Shown here: positions 25,688-34,006 of the stretch, one piece after another
Position numbering within the stretch: position 1 is the first letter of the stretch
Layout of the letters: each line of letters begins with the position of its first letter
DNA from: Streptomyces sp. NBC_00557
GTDB taxonomy: Bacteria > Actinomycetota > Actinomycetes > Streptomycetales > Streptomycetaceae
Assembly: GCF_036345995.1 (NCBI RefSeq)
Contig: NZ_CP107796.1
Location: 6,014,001 to 6,078,000 of the forward strand
Length of the DNA stretch: 64,000 bases
Direction of reading: 5' to 3'
Notes under the pieces: model-generated
What the model was told of the DNA's origin: nothing
What the model saw: only the letters and a program-made list of their open reading frames with translations
Databases searched by the model: none
Program-made: the position numbers and the translations under genes

Positions 25688-27160
25688 ATGACGGACCGAC
25701 CCGCGCAGCGCACCCCCAACCGCCAGCTCGCCGCGCTCATCGCAGAAGCGGGATTCTCCAACGCGGGTCTGGCCCGTCGCGTCGACCAGCTCGGCCTGGA
25801 ACACGGGCTGGACCTGAGATACGACAAGACCTCGGTCACCCGCTGGCTGCGCGGACAGCAGCCCAGGGGCACCACCCCCGCCCTCATCGCCGAGGTCTTC
25901 ACGCGCCGGCTCGGGCGCCGGCTCACCGCCCAGGACCTCGGCCTGGACGCGTGCGCGCCGGTGTACGCGGGGCTGGAGTTCGCGGCCACCCCGGAGGAGG
26001 CCGTCGACATCGTCAGCGGGCTGTGGCGCAAGGACTCCGGCAGCCACGCCGAGCTGCGCAAGATCGCCTTCACCCCGGCCGGGCTCGTGGTGCCCAGCCG
26101 GGACTGGCTGATCGGCAAGGCCGACGACAAGGTCGCCCGGGAACCGGCCGCCCGCGTCCCCGCGCAGGGCCGCCCCGCCCCGGCCAAGGCCCAGGGCCGC
26201 CCGGCGCTCACCGTCCCGCCCCGGGCGCGCGGGCACGCCGAGCGGGCCCCCGGCCACAAGGTCACCGGCGGCGACATCAGCGCGCTGCGCTCGGTGGGCG
26301 AGCTGTTCCGCACGCTCGACGACCGGTACGGCGGCGGGCACGCCCGGCAGGCCCTGGTGCGCTACCTGGAGCACGAGTGCGAGCCGATGCTCCGGGGCTC
26401 CTACGACGAGCAGACCGGCCGCAGGCTGTTCGCCGCGGCGGCCGACCTCACCCGGCTCGCCGGCTGGACCTCGTACGACATCGCCGCGCACGGACTCGCC
26501 CAGCGCTACTTCGTGCAGGCCCTGCGGCTCGCCCAGGCGGCCGGCGACCGCGCGTACGGCTCCTACGTCCTGGTCACCATGAGCCGCCAGGCCGTGTATC
26601 TCGGCCACGGCAGGGAGGCCGTCCAGCTGGCCCGGGTCGCCCAGCAGGGCATGGGCACGGGCGGCCCGCCGGTCGTGCAGGCGCTGCTGCACGCCGCCGA
26701 GGCGCGGGCGCACGGCGTGCTCGGCGAGGTGCGGGCGTGCACGGCGGCGCTGGTGCGGGCCGAGCGCGCCCTGGAGGCGGCCCGGCCCGGGGACGAGGTG
26801 CCGTACTGGGCCCGGTTCTTCGACGAGGCCCAGCTCGCCGACGAGTTCGGGCACTGCCACCGGGATCTGCAGCAGTACCGGGCGGCCGCCCAGCACGCCG
26901 AACGCTCCCTCCAGCTGCGCGCGCCCGCCTACGCCCGCAGCCGGCTCTTCTGCCGCGTCGTCCTCGCCACGGCCCGCCTCGGCCTCGGCGAACTCGACCA
27001 GGCGTGCGCGCTGGCCGCGGAGGCCGCGGGCCAGGCCGCGGAGATGCGGAGCGCTCGCGCGGTGGAGTACGTGCGCGACTTCGAACGCCGTCTGGAGCCG
27101 TACCGGGACGCGGCCCCGGTGCGGGGCTACCGGGAGAGGGTGGCGGCGGCGTTGGGATAG
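25688..27160 (+). CDS. Regulator-like protein with N-terminal DNA-binding-like region and TPR domain
   Basis: 490 residues from ATG at 25688. Residues 1-80 ([24 protein letters not shown] ... [24 protein letters not shown]) look like an XRE-type helix-turn-helix; residues 200-490 are TPR-like helical repeats ([52 protein letters not shown]). Similar Streptomyces proteins act as developmental or metabolic regulators, but its targets are unknown. It is divergent from lipB. The GGAG upstream is rather far (14 nt). Confidence 0.82.
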   Translation: MTDRPAQRTPNRQLAALIAEAGFSNAGLARRVDQLGLEHGLDLRYDKTSVTRWLRGQQPRGTTPALIAEVFTRRLGRRLTAQDLGLDACAPVYAGLEFAATPEEAVDIVSGLWRKDSGSHAELRKIAFTPAGLVVPSRDWLIGKADDKVAREPAARVPAQGRPAPAKAQGRPALTVPPRARGHAERAPGHKVTGGDISALRSVGELFRTLDDRYGGGHARQALVRYLEHECEPMLRGSYDEQTGRRLFAAAADLTRLAGWTSYDIAAHGLAQRYFVQALRLAQAAGDRAYGSYVLVTMSRQAVYLGHGREAVQLARVAQQGMGTGGPPVVQALLHAAEARAHGVLGEVRACTAALVRAERALEAARPGDEVPYWARFFDEAQLADEFGHCHRDLQQYRAAAQHAERSLQLRAPAYARSRLFCRVVLATARLGLGELDQACALAAEAAGQAAEMRSARAVEYVRDFERRLEPYRDAAPVRGYRERVAAALG

Positions 27161-27201
27161 CCGCCGCGACCCGCCGTCGACGCGCGGGTGTTCTCCGGGC
27201 G

Positions 27202-28563
27202 CTACGCCGCCCTGGGCAGACTGGGCGCCGGGTCGGCGCGGTGCATCGAGCCCGCGCCCAGGTCCGCCAGGATCGCCGCCGCCGCGCGGTGGGCGGAGTG
27301 GAGGGCGCCCTGGACCGTACTGGTGTCGCGGTGGTCGCCGCAGACGTACAGGCCCGCCAGCAGGCGTACGGGACGGCGCAGGTCGTGCGGGGGCCGCATG
27401 GCGGGGACCGCCTCCGGGGTGTGGTGCACGGCCAGCGTCTCCCAGCGGCGCGTCGAGGTGCCGTAGAGACGGGACAGATGGATGCGCACCGCCGTGTCGA
27501 CGCTCTCCGGCGGAGCCCCGAGCACCGTCGAGGAGATCAGCACCCGCCCCGCCGGCGCCCGGCTCGGGTCCACGTTGCTGAGCACCGCCGTGTGCGCCAC
27601 GGGCCCGCCCCGGTCGGCGTCCAGCAGCAGCGAGGCGCCGGTGGCGAAGGCCGCCGCCGGTTCGTCGGTGGTGTGGTGGACCACGGTCACCGGATGGAAG
27701 TCCGGCACCCTGAGCCCCGGCAGCAGCTCCGCCGCCGCGCGGGCGTCCGTCGCCAGCAGCACCGCACGGCAGCGCAGTCGGCCGTGCTCGGCTGTGGTGA
27801 CGGACGTCGTGGACACCGAGGTGACCCGCACCCCGGTGTGCACGGTGCCGGGCGGCAGCGCCCGGGCCAGCTGCTCCGGCAGCATCTCCGCGCCGCCCTC
27901 CGGCACGCACAGCCGGCCGCCGGCGAAGGAGCGCAGGGCGAGGTCGGCGCACCGGCTGGAGGTGGTCAGCTCCGGGTCGCACAGCAGCGCGGCGAGCAGG
28001 GGGCGCAGGAAGCCGTCGACGGTGCGGGACGGCAGCCCGCGCCGGGCGAGGGCCTGGCCGGCCGGCAGCTCGGGGCGGGCGAGGATGCGCTCGACCGGGG
28101 TGGCGGCGATCCGGCCCAGCGCGGCGCCGAGCCGGGCCTGGTCGACCGCGCCGCCCACCGGTGCGCCGGTCCGGCCGGGGGTGCCCGCCGGGCCCCTGGG
28201 GGCGCTCGCCAGAGCGCGCACCACATGCAGTGCGCCCCTTGTGCTTCCGCCGGACGCCGGTGCGCCCGCGCGCTGGGTGCGTCCGTCGCGGTGCAGCAGG
28301 ACGCCCGGCGCGTAACTGCGCAGGATCAGGGAGTCCAGGCCCGGGGAGGTACGGAGTTCGGGGTACGACGTGGACAGCAGCTGTCCGATGCGGTCGAGCC
28401 GGAAGCCGTCGACCTTCTCGGTCGACATGCGGCCGCCGACGTAGGGGGCGGCCTCGAGGACTGCGGTCGAGATTCCTGCGCTGGTCAGCCGGTGAGCCGC
28501 CGAGAGTCCGGCGATTCCGGCTCCCACGATGACGACGTCCACCTGGTACGCGGGCTCAAGCAC
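27202..28563 (-). CDS. FAD-dependent amine oxidase/desaturase-like oxidoreductase
   Basis: 453 residues from GTG at 28563 (AGGAGG six bases upstream). N-terminal dinucleotide-binding motif [19 protein letters not shown], then [15 protein letters not shown]-terminal FAD-contact segment [24 protein letters not shown]. This is the flavin amine oxidase/phytoene desaturase superfamily. The substrate is unknown. It converges with the TPR regulator. Upstream lies an array of GTCGC repeats (28660-28716). Confidence 0.88.
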   Translation of the reverse strand: MLEPAYQVDVVIVGAGIAGLSAAHRLTSAGISTAVLEAAPYVGGRMSTEKVDGFRLDRIGQLLSTSYPELRTSPGLDSLILRSYAPGVLLHRDGRTQRAGAPASGGSTRGALHVVRALASAPRGPAGTPGRTGAPVGGAVDQARLGAALGRIAATPVERILARPELPAGQALARRGLPSRTVDGFLRPLLAALLCDPELTTSSRCADLALRSFAGGRLCVPEGGAEMLPEQLARALPPGTVHTGVRVTSVSTTSVTTAEHGRLRCRAVLLATDARAAAELLPGLRVPDFHPVTVVHHTTDEPAAAFATGASLLLDADRGGPVAHTAVLSNVDPSRAPAGRVLISSTVLGAPPESVDTAVRIHLSRLYGTSTRRWETLAVHHTPEAVPAMRPPHDLRRPVRLLAGLYVCGDHRDTSTVQGALHSAHRAAAAILADLGAGSMHRADPAPSLPRAA

Positions 28564-28659
28564 GAGGCCCCTCCTGTGGTTGCGCGGCCGGTGGAGACGT
28601 CATGCCCCCAACAGGCTCCGGGGATACCCGAGTTCGGCTCGAGGTTAGGTCCGTGATCG

Positions 28660-28716
28660 GTCGCGAACAGTCGCGCATCGGCAGGGCACGGTCGCATGGA
28701 GGTCGCATACGGTCAC
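28660..28716. promoter_or_regulatory. Helically phased GTCGC direct-repeat array
   Basis: GTCGC starts at 28660, 28670, 28691 and 28702, and GTCAC at 28712: spacings of 10, 21, 11 and 10 bp. Direct repeats at one-turn spacing upstream of both the FAD oxidoreductase (-) and GNAT (+) genes are what a multi-protomer regulator such as a response regulator binds. The factor is not known. Confidence 0.45.
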
Positions 28717-28816
28717 AAGAGATCTCAGGACGTCACAGGAGAACTCCCGTGTGTACACCGGGCCGCCGTGACCGCCTCCGTGAGGCCTTCCGGCCGCCCG
28801 TCGTAGGGTGATCGTC

Positions 28817-29296
28817 ATGCCGGAGCCGTACATACGCATCGCCGTGGCCGCCGACGAAGAGCAACTGGCCGCCCTGGACCGGGCCGCCTGGTCCACCCTG
28901 CACGCCGTCTCGCCCCCGCCGCTGGGGCCGTTCTTCGACGAGCGCCACCTGCCCGAGGACTACGTCGTCGCCGAAGCCGACGGGCGGATCGTCGGCTACA
29001 TCCGCATCGCCCACCCGACCCCGCTCGCGTCCAACGCGCACGTCCTGCAGATACAGGGCCTCGCCGTGGCCGCCGAGGCGCGCGGGCGGGGCGTCGGGCG
29101 CGCGCTGGTCCGGGCCGCCGTCGAGGAGGCGCGCGGACGCGGTGCGCGCCGCCTCACCCTGCGCGTGCTCGGGCACAACGCCCCGGCCCGCGCCCTGTAC
29201 GAGTCCGAGGGGTTCGCCGTGGAGGGCGTGATGCCGGAGGAGTTCCTGCTCGACGGCGCCTACGTCGACGACGTGTTCATGGGCCGGCGCCTGTGA
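28817..29296 (+). CDS. GNAT family N-acetyltransferase
   Basis: 159 residues from ATG at 28817. The acetyl-CoA motif is clear: LQIQGLAVAAEARGRGVGRALVRAAVEEA, followed by LTLRVLGHNAPARALYESEGF. TAGGGT (28804-28809) ends seven bases before the ATG and no ribosome-binding site is seen, suggesting a leaderless mRNA. An in-frame GTG at 28808 overlaps this box. Substrate unknown. Confidence 0.9.
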   Translation: MPEPYIRIAVAADEEQLAALDRAAWSTLHAVSPPPLGPFFDERHLPEDYVVAEADGRIVGYIRIAHPTPLASNAHVLQIQGLAVAAEARGRGVGRALVRAAVEEARGRGARRLTLRVLGHNAPARALYESEGFAVEGVMPEEFLLDGAYVDDVFMGRRL

Positions 29297-29310
29297 GCGC
29301 CAGGGCCTGT

Positions 29311-29358
29311 CCGGCCCTTCGTGTCTGCCGCGCGCCGGCCCTTCGTGTCTGCCGCGCG
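29311..29358. repeat. Perfect 24-bp tandem duplication
   Basis: The 24-bp unit starting CCGGCCCTTCGTGTCTGCCG occurs twice head to tail (29311-29334 and 29335-29358) between the convergent GNAT and MarP genes. A second direct repeat CCAGGGCCT flanks it at 29300-29308 and 29362-29370, the latter overlapping the protease stop codon. Looks like a recent slippage or end-joining duplication. Confidence 0.85.
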
Positions 29359-29368
29359 GCACCAGGGC

Positions 29369-30553
29369 CTAGGAACTGACCAGCCGGCCCGTGTCCACCG
29401 CGGCCGTCGCCCTGGCCCCGCGCGTGGCGTCGCCCGCCACCTCCTGCGCCGTCAGCACGTACCCCGTCTCGGCGTCCGAGGTGGAGCGGGCGAACACCAC
29501 CCCGAACACCCTGCCGTCCGTGGTCAGCAGCGGGCCGCCGGAGTTGCCCGGCCGGACCGTGGAGCGGATCGAGTAGATGTCCCGGGTGACCGTGCCGTCG
29601 CTGTAGATGTTCTGCCCGGTCGCCTCCACCCGGCTCGCCACCGTCGCCGCCTGCAGGTTCAGGCCGCCGTCCTGCGGATAGCCGGCGACCACCGCGGAGT
29701 CGCCGCGCGCCGCACTGGTGTCGAAGCGCAGCACCGGCGCGTGCAGCCCCGGCACGTACAGCACCGCCACGTCCCGGTCGGGGTCGAAGAGCACCACCCG
29801 GGCCGGGTACGACCGCCCGACGCCGCCGACCCGCACGGCCGGGTGGTCGATGCCGGCCACCACGTGCGCGTTGGTCATCACATGCTGCGCGGCGTAGACG
29901 AAACCGCTGCCCTCCCGGCCCTCGCTGCCCGAGACGCCCTCGACCTTCACCGTGCTCAGCTTGGCCGCGCTCGTCGCCGCCGGGGTGACGCTGTCCCCGG
30001 TGGGCCGGGCCACCCGGGCCGTCGACTCGTTCTCGAACGGATTGAAGACCTGCGGGAAACCCGCCTCGGTCAGCGCCGACGTGGCCCGCGAGAACCAGAC
30101 GGGCGTGGTGTCCGGCATCGCGTCCTGCACCGCGCCCAGCAGCGTCGAGTTCCGGATCGCGGTGTTCAGCGTCTGCGAGGGTGCCGCGCCCAGCACGCTC
30201 GCCGCCACCCAGGCCACGATCAGCACCGCCACCGAGTTCGCCGCCGCGCCCCCCAGGCCGTCCAGCACCCGCAGCGGGCCCCGGTCCAGCTCGCCGCGCA
30301 GCCGCAGCGCGAGGCGGCCCGCCAGCTCGTGCCCCACCACCGCGGGCACCAGCACCGTCACCACCGCGAGCACCGTCGCCTCCGGCGTGCCGCGCTCCAC
30401 CAGGCCGGTCACCCAGGGCAGCACCCACACGCCGACGACGGCGCCGCCGACGAAACCGGCCAGCGAGACACAGCCGGCCACCAGCCCGCGCCGGTAACCG
30501 GACGCTGCGTAGACGACGATCACCAGCGCGAGCACCAGGTCGAGCAGGTCCAC
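29369..30553 (-). CDS. MarP-like membrane serine protease (CvpA domain + trypsin domain)
   Basis: 394 residues from GTG at 30553. Four N-terminal membrane helices (about 5-20, 25-48, 62-80, 103-122) form a CvpA-type domain; then a trypsin-like domain with His230 (MTNAHVV), Asp261 (DPDRDVAVL) and Ser338 (RPGNSGGPL). The layout is that of mycobacterial MarP, a periplasmic-side protease involved in acid and wall stress. The substrate may be a wall hydrolase; note the divergent gene encodes a PGRP domain protein. That link is inference. Confidence 0.92.
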   Translation of the reverse strand: MDLLDLVLALVIVVYAASGYRRGLVAGCVSLAGFVGGAVVGVWVLPWVTGLVERGTPEATVLAVVTVLVPAVVGHELAGRLALRLRGELDRGPLRVLDGLGGAAANSVAVLIVAWVAASVLGAAPSQTLNTAIRNSTLLGAVQDAMPDTTPVWFSRATSALTEAGFPQVFNPFENESTARVARPTGDSVTPAATSAAKLSTVKVEGVSGSEGREGSGFVYAAQHVMTNAHVVAGIDHPAVRVGGVGRSYPARVVLFDPDRDVAVLYVPGLHAPVLRFDTSAARGDSAVVAGYPQDGGLNLQAATVASRVEATGQNIYSDGTVTRDIYSIRSTVRPGNSGGPLLTTDGRVFGVVFARSTSDAETGYVLTAQEVAGDATRGARATAAVDTGRLVSS

Positions 30554-30752
30554 GGAGCCGCCTTTCTCTCGGACCCCTCAGTACGGACGGGACGGGCCCC
30601 TTTGATCACTCACCACGACACCGGCGCGGCACCGGACGGTGAAGCCGGCCAGTATGTGTGTACCCCCGGAAACGTCCCGGACCGGGATGATGGTTCCGCC
30701 AGGTGGCAGAGTGCACATCGCGGGCATGCCCCGGCCGCCGGAGAGTGGCTTC

Positions 30753-32219
30753 ATGCACGCCGTCCGAAGAACACCGGAGACGCCCGGAGACCGGCAGAGG
30801 CCGGAAACACCGGGAACGCAGGAGCCAGGGGCGACACCGGGGCCGTCGGCCGCGCCGGGACGCCCGCAGACATCGGCGGCACCGGGAACACCGGAACCGC
30901 CTGACACGGCGGACGCCGCCGGGATATCGGACACTCCCGAGCCGGCCCGGCTGCCGGGCGCCTCGGAGGCCGCCGGGACACCGGGCCCGCCGGAGTCCTC
31001 CGGGACGCCGGGCAGCGTCCAGGTCCGGCAGGCCGCGGGGCACCGGCGCAGATCCGCGGCCCGGAGGCTCACGGACCTTCTGGGACGCCGCAGGTTCACC
31101 CTCCCGGGGTGCCCGAGGCTCGCGCCGCCCCTGGGACAGCTGGGCACCCGGAGGCCTCCCAGCACGCGCCGCACACCGCGGCCCACCGCGACGCGGAGCA
31201 CCTCCGCCACCTCGCAGACACCGCTGACGCCGGAGACACCGCGACCTGCCGAGACGCCGAGCACGCCGGAGAGCCCGCAGGCACGGGACGCGTCGGTGAC
31301 GCCCGAGCCCCGGCAGGCCCGGGAAGCCGCGGCGACGCCTGAGGCCACGCAGGCGCAGCCCCCCGCCCCAGAAGAGCCCCCCGCGACCCAAGACACACAC
31401 GAGCAACCCCAGGCACCGCACCACCCCCGCCCCCGGAAACCTCGTGCCCTCGCGGTGTTGCTCGGGTGTCTGCCCGGGCTGGTGGCCGTGCTCACGCTCG
31501 GGCTGTGTGTGCGAGGGGTCGAGCGCGCCGCCGTGGTCGTGCCGGAGCGGGCCGTGCCCGCCCGCGTCCCCTTCGCCCACCGCGCCCCCCGGCCGCGCAT
31601 CGTGCCCCGCTCCGTCTGGCTGGGCGCCGCCGGGCGCATCCAGCCGCCGCCGCGCTACGACGACAAGGTGGTCGCCGTCTTCCTGCACCACACCGACTCG
31701 CCGAGCGCCTACGACTGCGCCGACGCGCCGGAGATCATCCGCCGGCTGTACGCGGGCCAGACCGGCGCCCGGAACTGGGACGACATCGGCTACAACTTCA
31801 TCGTCGACCGCTGCGGCACCATCTACGAGGGCCGCGCCGGGGGCGTCGACCGGCCCGTCACCGGCGCCCACACCCAGGGCTTCAACCACCGCACCGCCGG
31901 CATCGCCGCCCTCGGCACCTTCACCGCCGGCGCCCCCGTGCCGAAGGCGATGACCGACGCGATCGCCGCCCTGGTCGCCTGGAAGCTGGGCCTCGCCGAC
32001 GTCGACCCCCGCTCGAGCGTCCGCCTGGTCTCCAGCAACAACCTCGCCCGTTACAAGGCCGGCACCGCCGTCACCCTGCCCGCCCTGGCCGGCCACAACG
32101 CCGGGTTCATGACCAGCTGCCCCGGCGCCGCCCTCACCGCCCGCCTCCCCGAGCTCAGGGAGAAGGCCGCGCGCCTCCAGGGCCGTACCTCCACCGCGCG
32201 GCTCACAGCCTTCCCCTAG
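30753..32219 (+). CDS. Membrane-anchored peptidoglycan recognition (amidase_2) protein
   Basis: 488 residues from ATG at 30753, chosen because GGAGAG lies seven bases upstream (in-frame starts exist back to 30639). Residues 1-235 are Pro/Thr/Glu/Ala-rich and disordered; one membrane helix follows (ALAVLLGCLPGLVAVLTLGLCV, about 236-257); then a PGRP/N-acetylmuramoyl-L-alanine amidase-like domain: VAVFLHHTDSPSAYDC, DDIGYNFIVDRCGTIYEGR, GVDRPVTGAHTQGFNHRTAGIAALG and CPGAAL. The HH, H and C residues fit zinc-dependent amidases. Domain expected outside the membrane, long tail inside. Confidence 0.88.
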   Translation: MHAVRRTPETPGDRQRPETPGTQEPGATPGPSAAPGRPQTSAAPGTPEPPDTADAAGISDTPEPARLPGASEAAGTPGPPESSGTPGSVQVRQAAGHRRRSAARRLTDLLGRRRFTLPGCPRLAPPLGQLGTRRPPSTRRTPRPTATRSTSATSQTPLTPETPRPAETPSTPESPQARDASVTPEPRQAREAAATPEATQAQPPAPEEPPATQDTHEQPQAPHHPRPRKPRALAVLLGCLPGLVAVLTLGLCVRGVERAAVVVPERAVPARVPFAHRAPRPRIVPRSVWLGAAGRIQPPPRYDDKVVAVFLHHTDSPSAYDCADAPEIIRRLYAGQTGARNWDDIGYNFIVDRCGTIYEGRAGGVDRPVTGAHTQGFNHRTAGIAALGTFTAGAPVPKAMTDAIAALVAWKLGLADVDPRSSVRLVSSNNLARYKAGTAVTLPALAGHNAGFMTSCPGAALTARLPELREKAARLQGRTSTARLTAFP

Positions 32220-32301
32220 GAGGTTCCAGCCGCCGCGCAGCCGGCTCAGAGCCCCGGGCCCTACGGTCGGTCCCATCACCAGCCGACCGGAGGTGGGGAT
32301 C

Positions 32302-32337
32302 ATGAACAGCCGTCGTACGCATGCCGCTACTCCCTGA
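32302..32337 (+). CDS. Eleven-codon ORF with good ribosome-binding site
   Basis: ATG at 32302 preceded by GGAGGT and a 7-base spacer, reading MNSRRTHAATP then TGA. It overlaps the end of the convergent DUF4240 gene. It could be a small peptide, or the surviving start of a lost gene. Low confidence. Confidence 0.25.
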   Translation: MNSRRTHAATP

Positions 32338-32860
32338 AGCGGTCCCACAGGCGCGGGAACCGCTCCGCGAGCGCCCGCTCGTTCTCGAAGTCCAGCGGGG
32401 CGCCCTCCGGTTCGGCGGGCGCCGGGGCGATGCCCAGGTCGGGCGCGACGGTGCCGGTCAGCTGCTCGTAGGCCTCGTCCGCGGCGTAGCCCAGCTCCTC
32501 GCCGTCGCCGTCGACCTCCTCGTCGAACTCGTCCAGCAGCTCCGCCAGCGAGTCGGGATCGTGCAGGGCGCCCTCGTACACCTCCCGGCCCTGGCCGATC
32601 AGCCAGCAGCGGAAGAAGTCGAACGCGTCGTCGCTGGCCCCGTCGAGGAGCACCCAGGCGGCGCCCCACAGGTCCCAGCGGTAGGCGCGGTTGTAGCGGG
32701 CCTCGAAGTGACGGGCGAAGTCCAGGATCATGTCGGGGTCCAGCTGGAGCAGCCGGTCCACGAGCACGTCGGCCTGTTCCTCGGGGTCGCCCTCGGCGGC
32801 CTCGCGGGCGGCGTCGATCAGCTCCCAGAACTCCGTCTCGTCCATCACGTCCACCAGCAT
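32327..32860 (-). CDS. DUF4240 domain protein
   Basis: 177 residues from ATG at 32860 (GTGGAGG just upstream; a second ATG at 32845). Recognised by MDETEFWELIDAAREAAEGDPEEQADVLVDRLLQLDP, MILDFARHFEARYNRAYRWDLWGAAWVL and ALHDPDSLAELLDEFDEE. DUF4240 proteins are acidic, cytoplasmic and of unknown role. Its neighbour on the same strand is the WYL regulator, 52 bp upstream, so it may be co-transcribed with it. Confidence 0.87.
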   Translation of the reverse strand: MLVDVMDETEFWELIDAAREAAEGDPEEQADVLVDRLLQLDPDMILDFARHFEARYNRAYRWDLWGAAWVLLDGASDDAFDFFRCWLIGQGREVYEGALHDPDSLAELLDEFDEEVDGDGEELGYAADEAYEQLTGTVAPDLGIAPAPAEPEGAPLDFENERALAERFPRLWDRFRE

Positions 32861-32912
32861 CGGGCCTCCACCGGCGGGCCGCACGCGGAGTACGCCGGTG
32901 TGCGGCGGATCG

Positions 32913-33929
32913 TTATCCGGCGTCCGCGGCGGGCGGCGCCGCGTCGTCACGGCCGTACAGCGCGGCCAGCCGGGCCGCGTCCGCGGCGAACCGCTCCCGC
33001 AGGCCCGGCGGGGCCAGCACCTCCGCCTCCGCCCCGAGCGCCGTCAGCTGCGCGTGCGCGACCTCCTCCGACTCCACCGGGAGCGTCACCGTCACCCAGC
33101 CGGTCCCGTCGGGCCCCTCCGGACCGCTCAGCGCCTCCCGCGCCGCCACCGGGTCGACGGCCCAGCGCAGCATGCGCACACCCCGCGGGGACAGCCGTAC
33201 GACGGCCTCGGCGCGCAGGATCGACCGGGCGAACCGCTCGGCCTGCTCCGCCCAGTGGCCGGGCAGATCGAAGTCCGGATCACGTGTGAAACGTTCCTCG
33301 CGGGTGTCCACGGCGCTGAACCGGTCGATCCGGTAGGTCCGGTAGGCCCGCTCGGAACCGCCGTCGGCCACCCGCGCGCACAGGTACCAGACGCCCGCCT
33401 TCAGCACGAGCCCGTACGGCTCCAGCACCCGCTCCACCTCGTCCTCGCCGCGCCGGTAGCGCGCGGTGACCCGGAGGTCGTCCCAGACCGCCTCGGCGAG
33501 CACGGGCAGCAGCGCGGGCGTCTCCGGCTCCCGGAACCAGGCCGGCGCGTCCAGATGGAACCGCTGCGCGGCGCTGTCCGGGGCGTCCCGCAGCGACGGC
33601 AGCAGCGCCGCCGACACCTTCAGCCGGGCCGCGGACGCGGCGTCCTCGAGGCCCATCTCGCGCAGCGCCCCCGGCACCCCGCTCAGGAACAGCGCCTCCG
33701 CCTCGCTCCTGGCCAGCCCCGTCAGCCGTGTCCGGTACCCGCCGACCAGCCGGTACCCGCCGGCCCGCCCCCGGTCGGCGTACACCGGCACGCCCGCCTC
33801 CGACAGCGCCTGGGCGTCCCGCTGGACCGTCCGCTCCGACACCTCCAGCTCCCGCGCGAGCTCGGCCGCGGTCATCGCCGGCCGGGACTGCAGAAGGAGC
33901 ACCATCTTGATGAGCCGCGCGGCACGCAT
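32913..33929 (-). CDS. HTH-WYL transcriptional regulator
   Basis: 338 residues. N-terminal winged helix (RLIKMVLLLQSRPAMTAAELARELEVSERTVQRDAQAL), then a WYL domain (RVLEPYGLVLKAGVWYLCARVADG ... YRTYRIDRFSAVDTREERF) and a WCX-type C-terminus. WYL regulators sense nucleic acid or small ligands and include DNA-damage and phage-defence regulators; most in Streptomyces have no known target. Paired with DUF4240 downstream; a terminator separates it from aceE. Confidence 0.92.
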   Translation of the reverse strand: MRAARLIKMVLLLQSRPAMTAAELARELEVSERTVQRDAQALSEAGVPVYADRGRAGGYRLVGGYRTRLTGLARSEAEALFLSGVPGALREMGLEDAASAARLKVSAALLPSLRDAPDSAAQRFHLDAPAWFREPETPALLPVLAEAVWDDLRVTARYRRGEDEVERVLEPYGLVLKAGVWYLCARVADGGSERAYRTYRIDRFSAVDTREERFTRDPDFDLPGHWAEQAERFARSILRAEAVVRLSPRGVRMLRWAVDPVAAREALSGPEGPDGTGWVTVTLPVESEEVAHAQLTALGAEAEVLAPPGLRERFAADAARLAALYGRDDAAPPAADAG

Positions 33930-33960
33930 GCGTTCATGATGCCGGGGGCCACCGACAACA

Positions 33961-33991
33961 GAAGGGGTACGGCCGGCGGCCGTACCCCTTC
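33961..33991. terminator. Terminator hairpin downstream of aceE
   Basis: GAAGGGGTACGGCC (33961-33974) pairs with 33978-33991 around the loop GGC: 14-bp perfect stem, 16 bp past the aceE stop and before the WYL gene start on the same strand. Confidence 0.85.
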
Positions 33992-34006
33992 AGTGGACCC
34001 CGGTCC

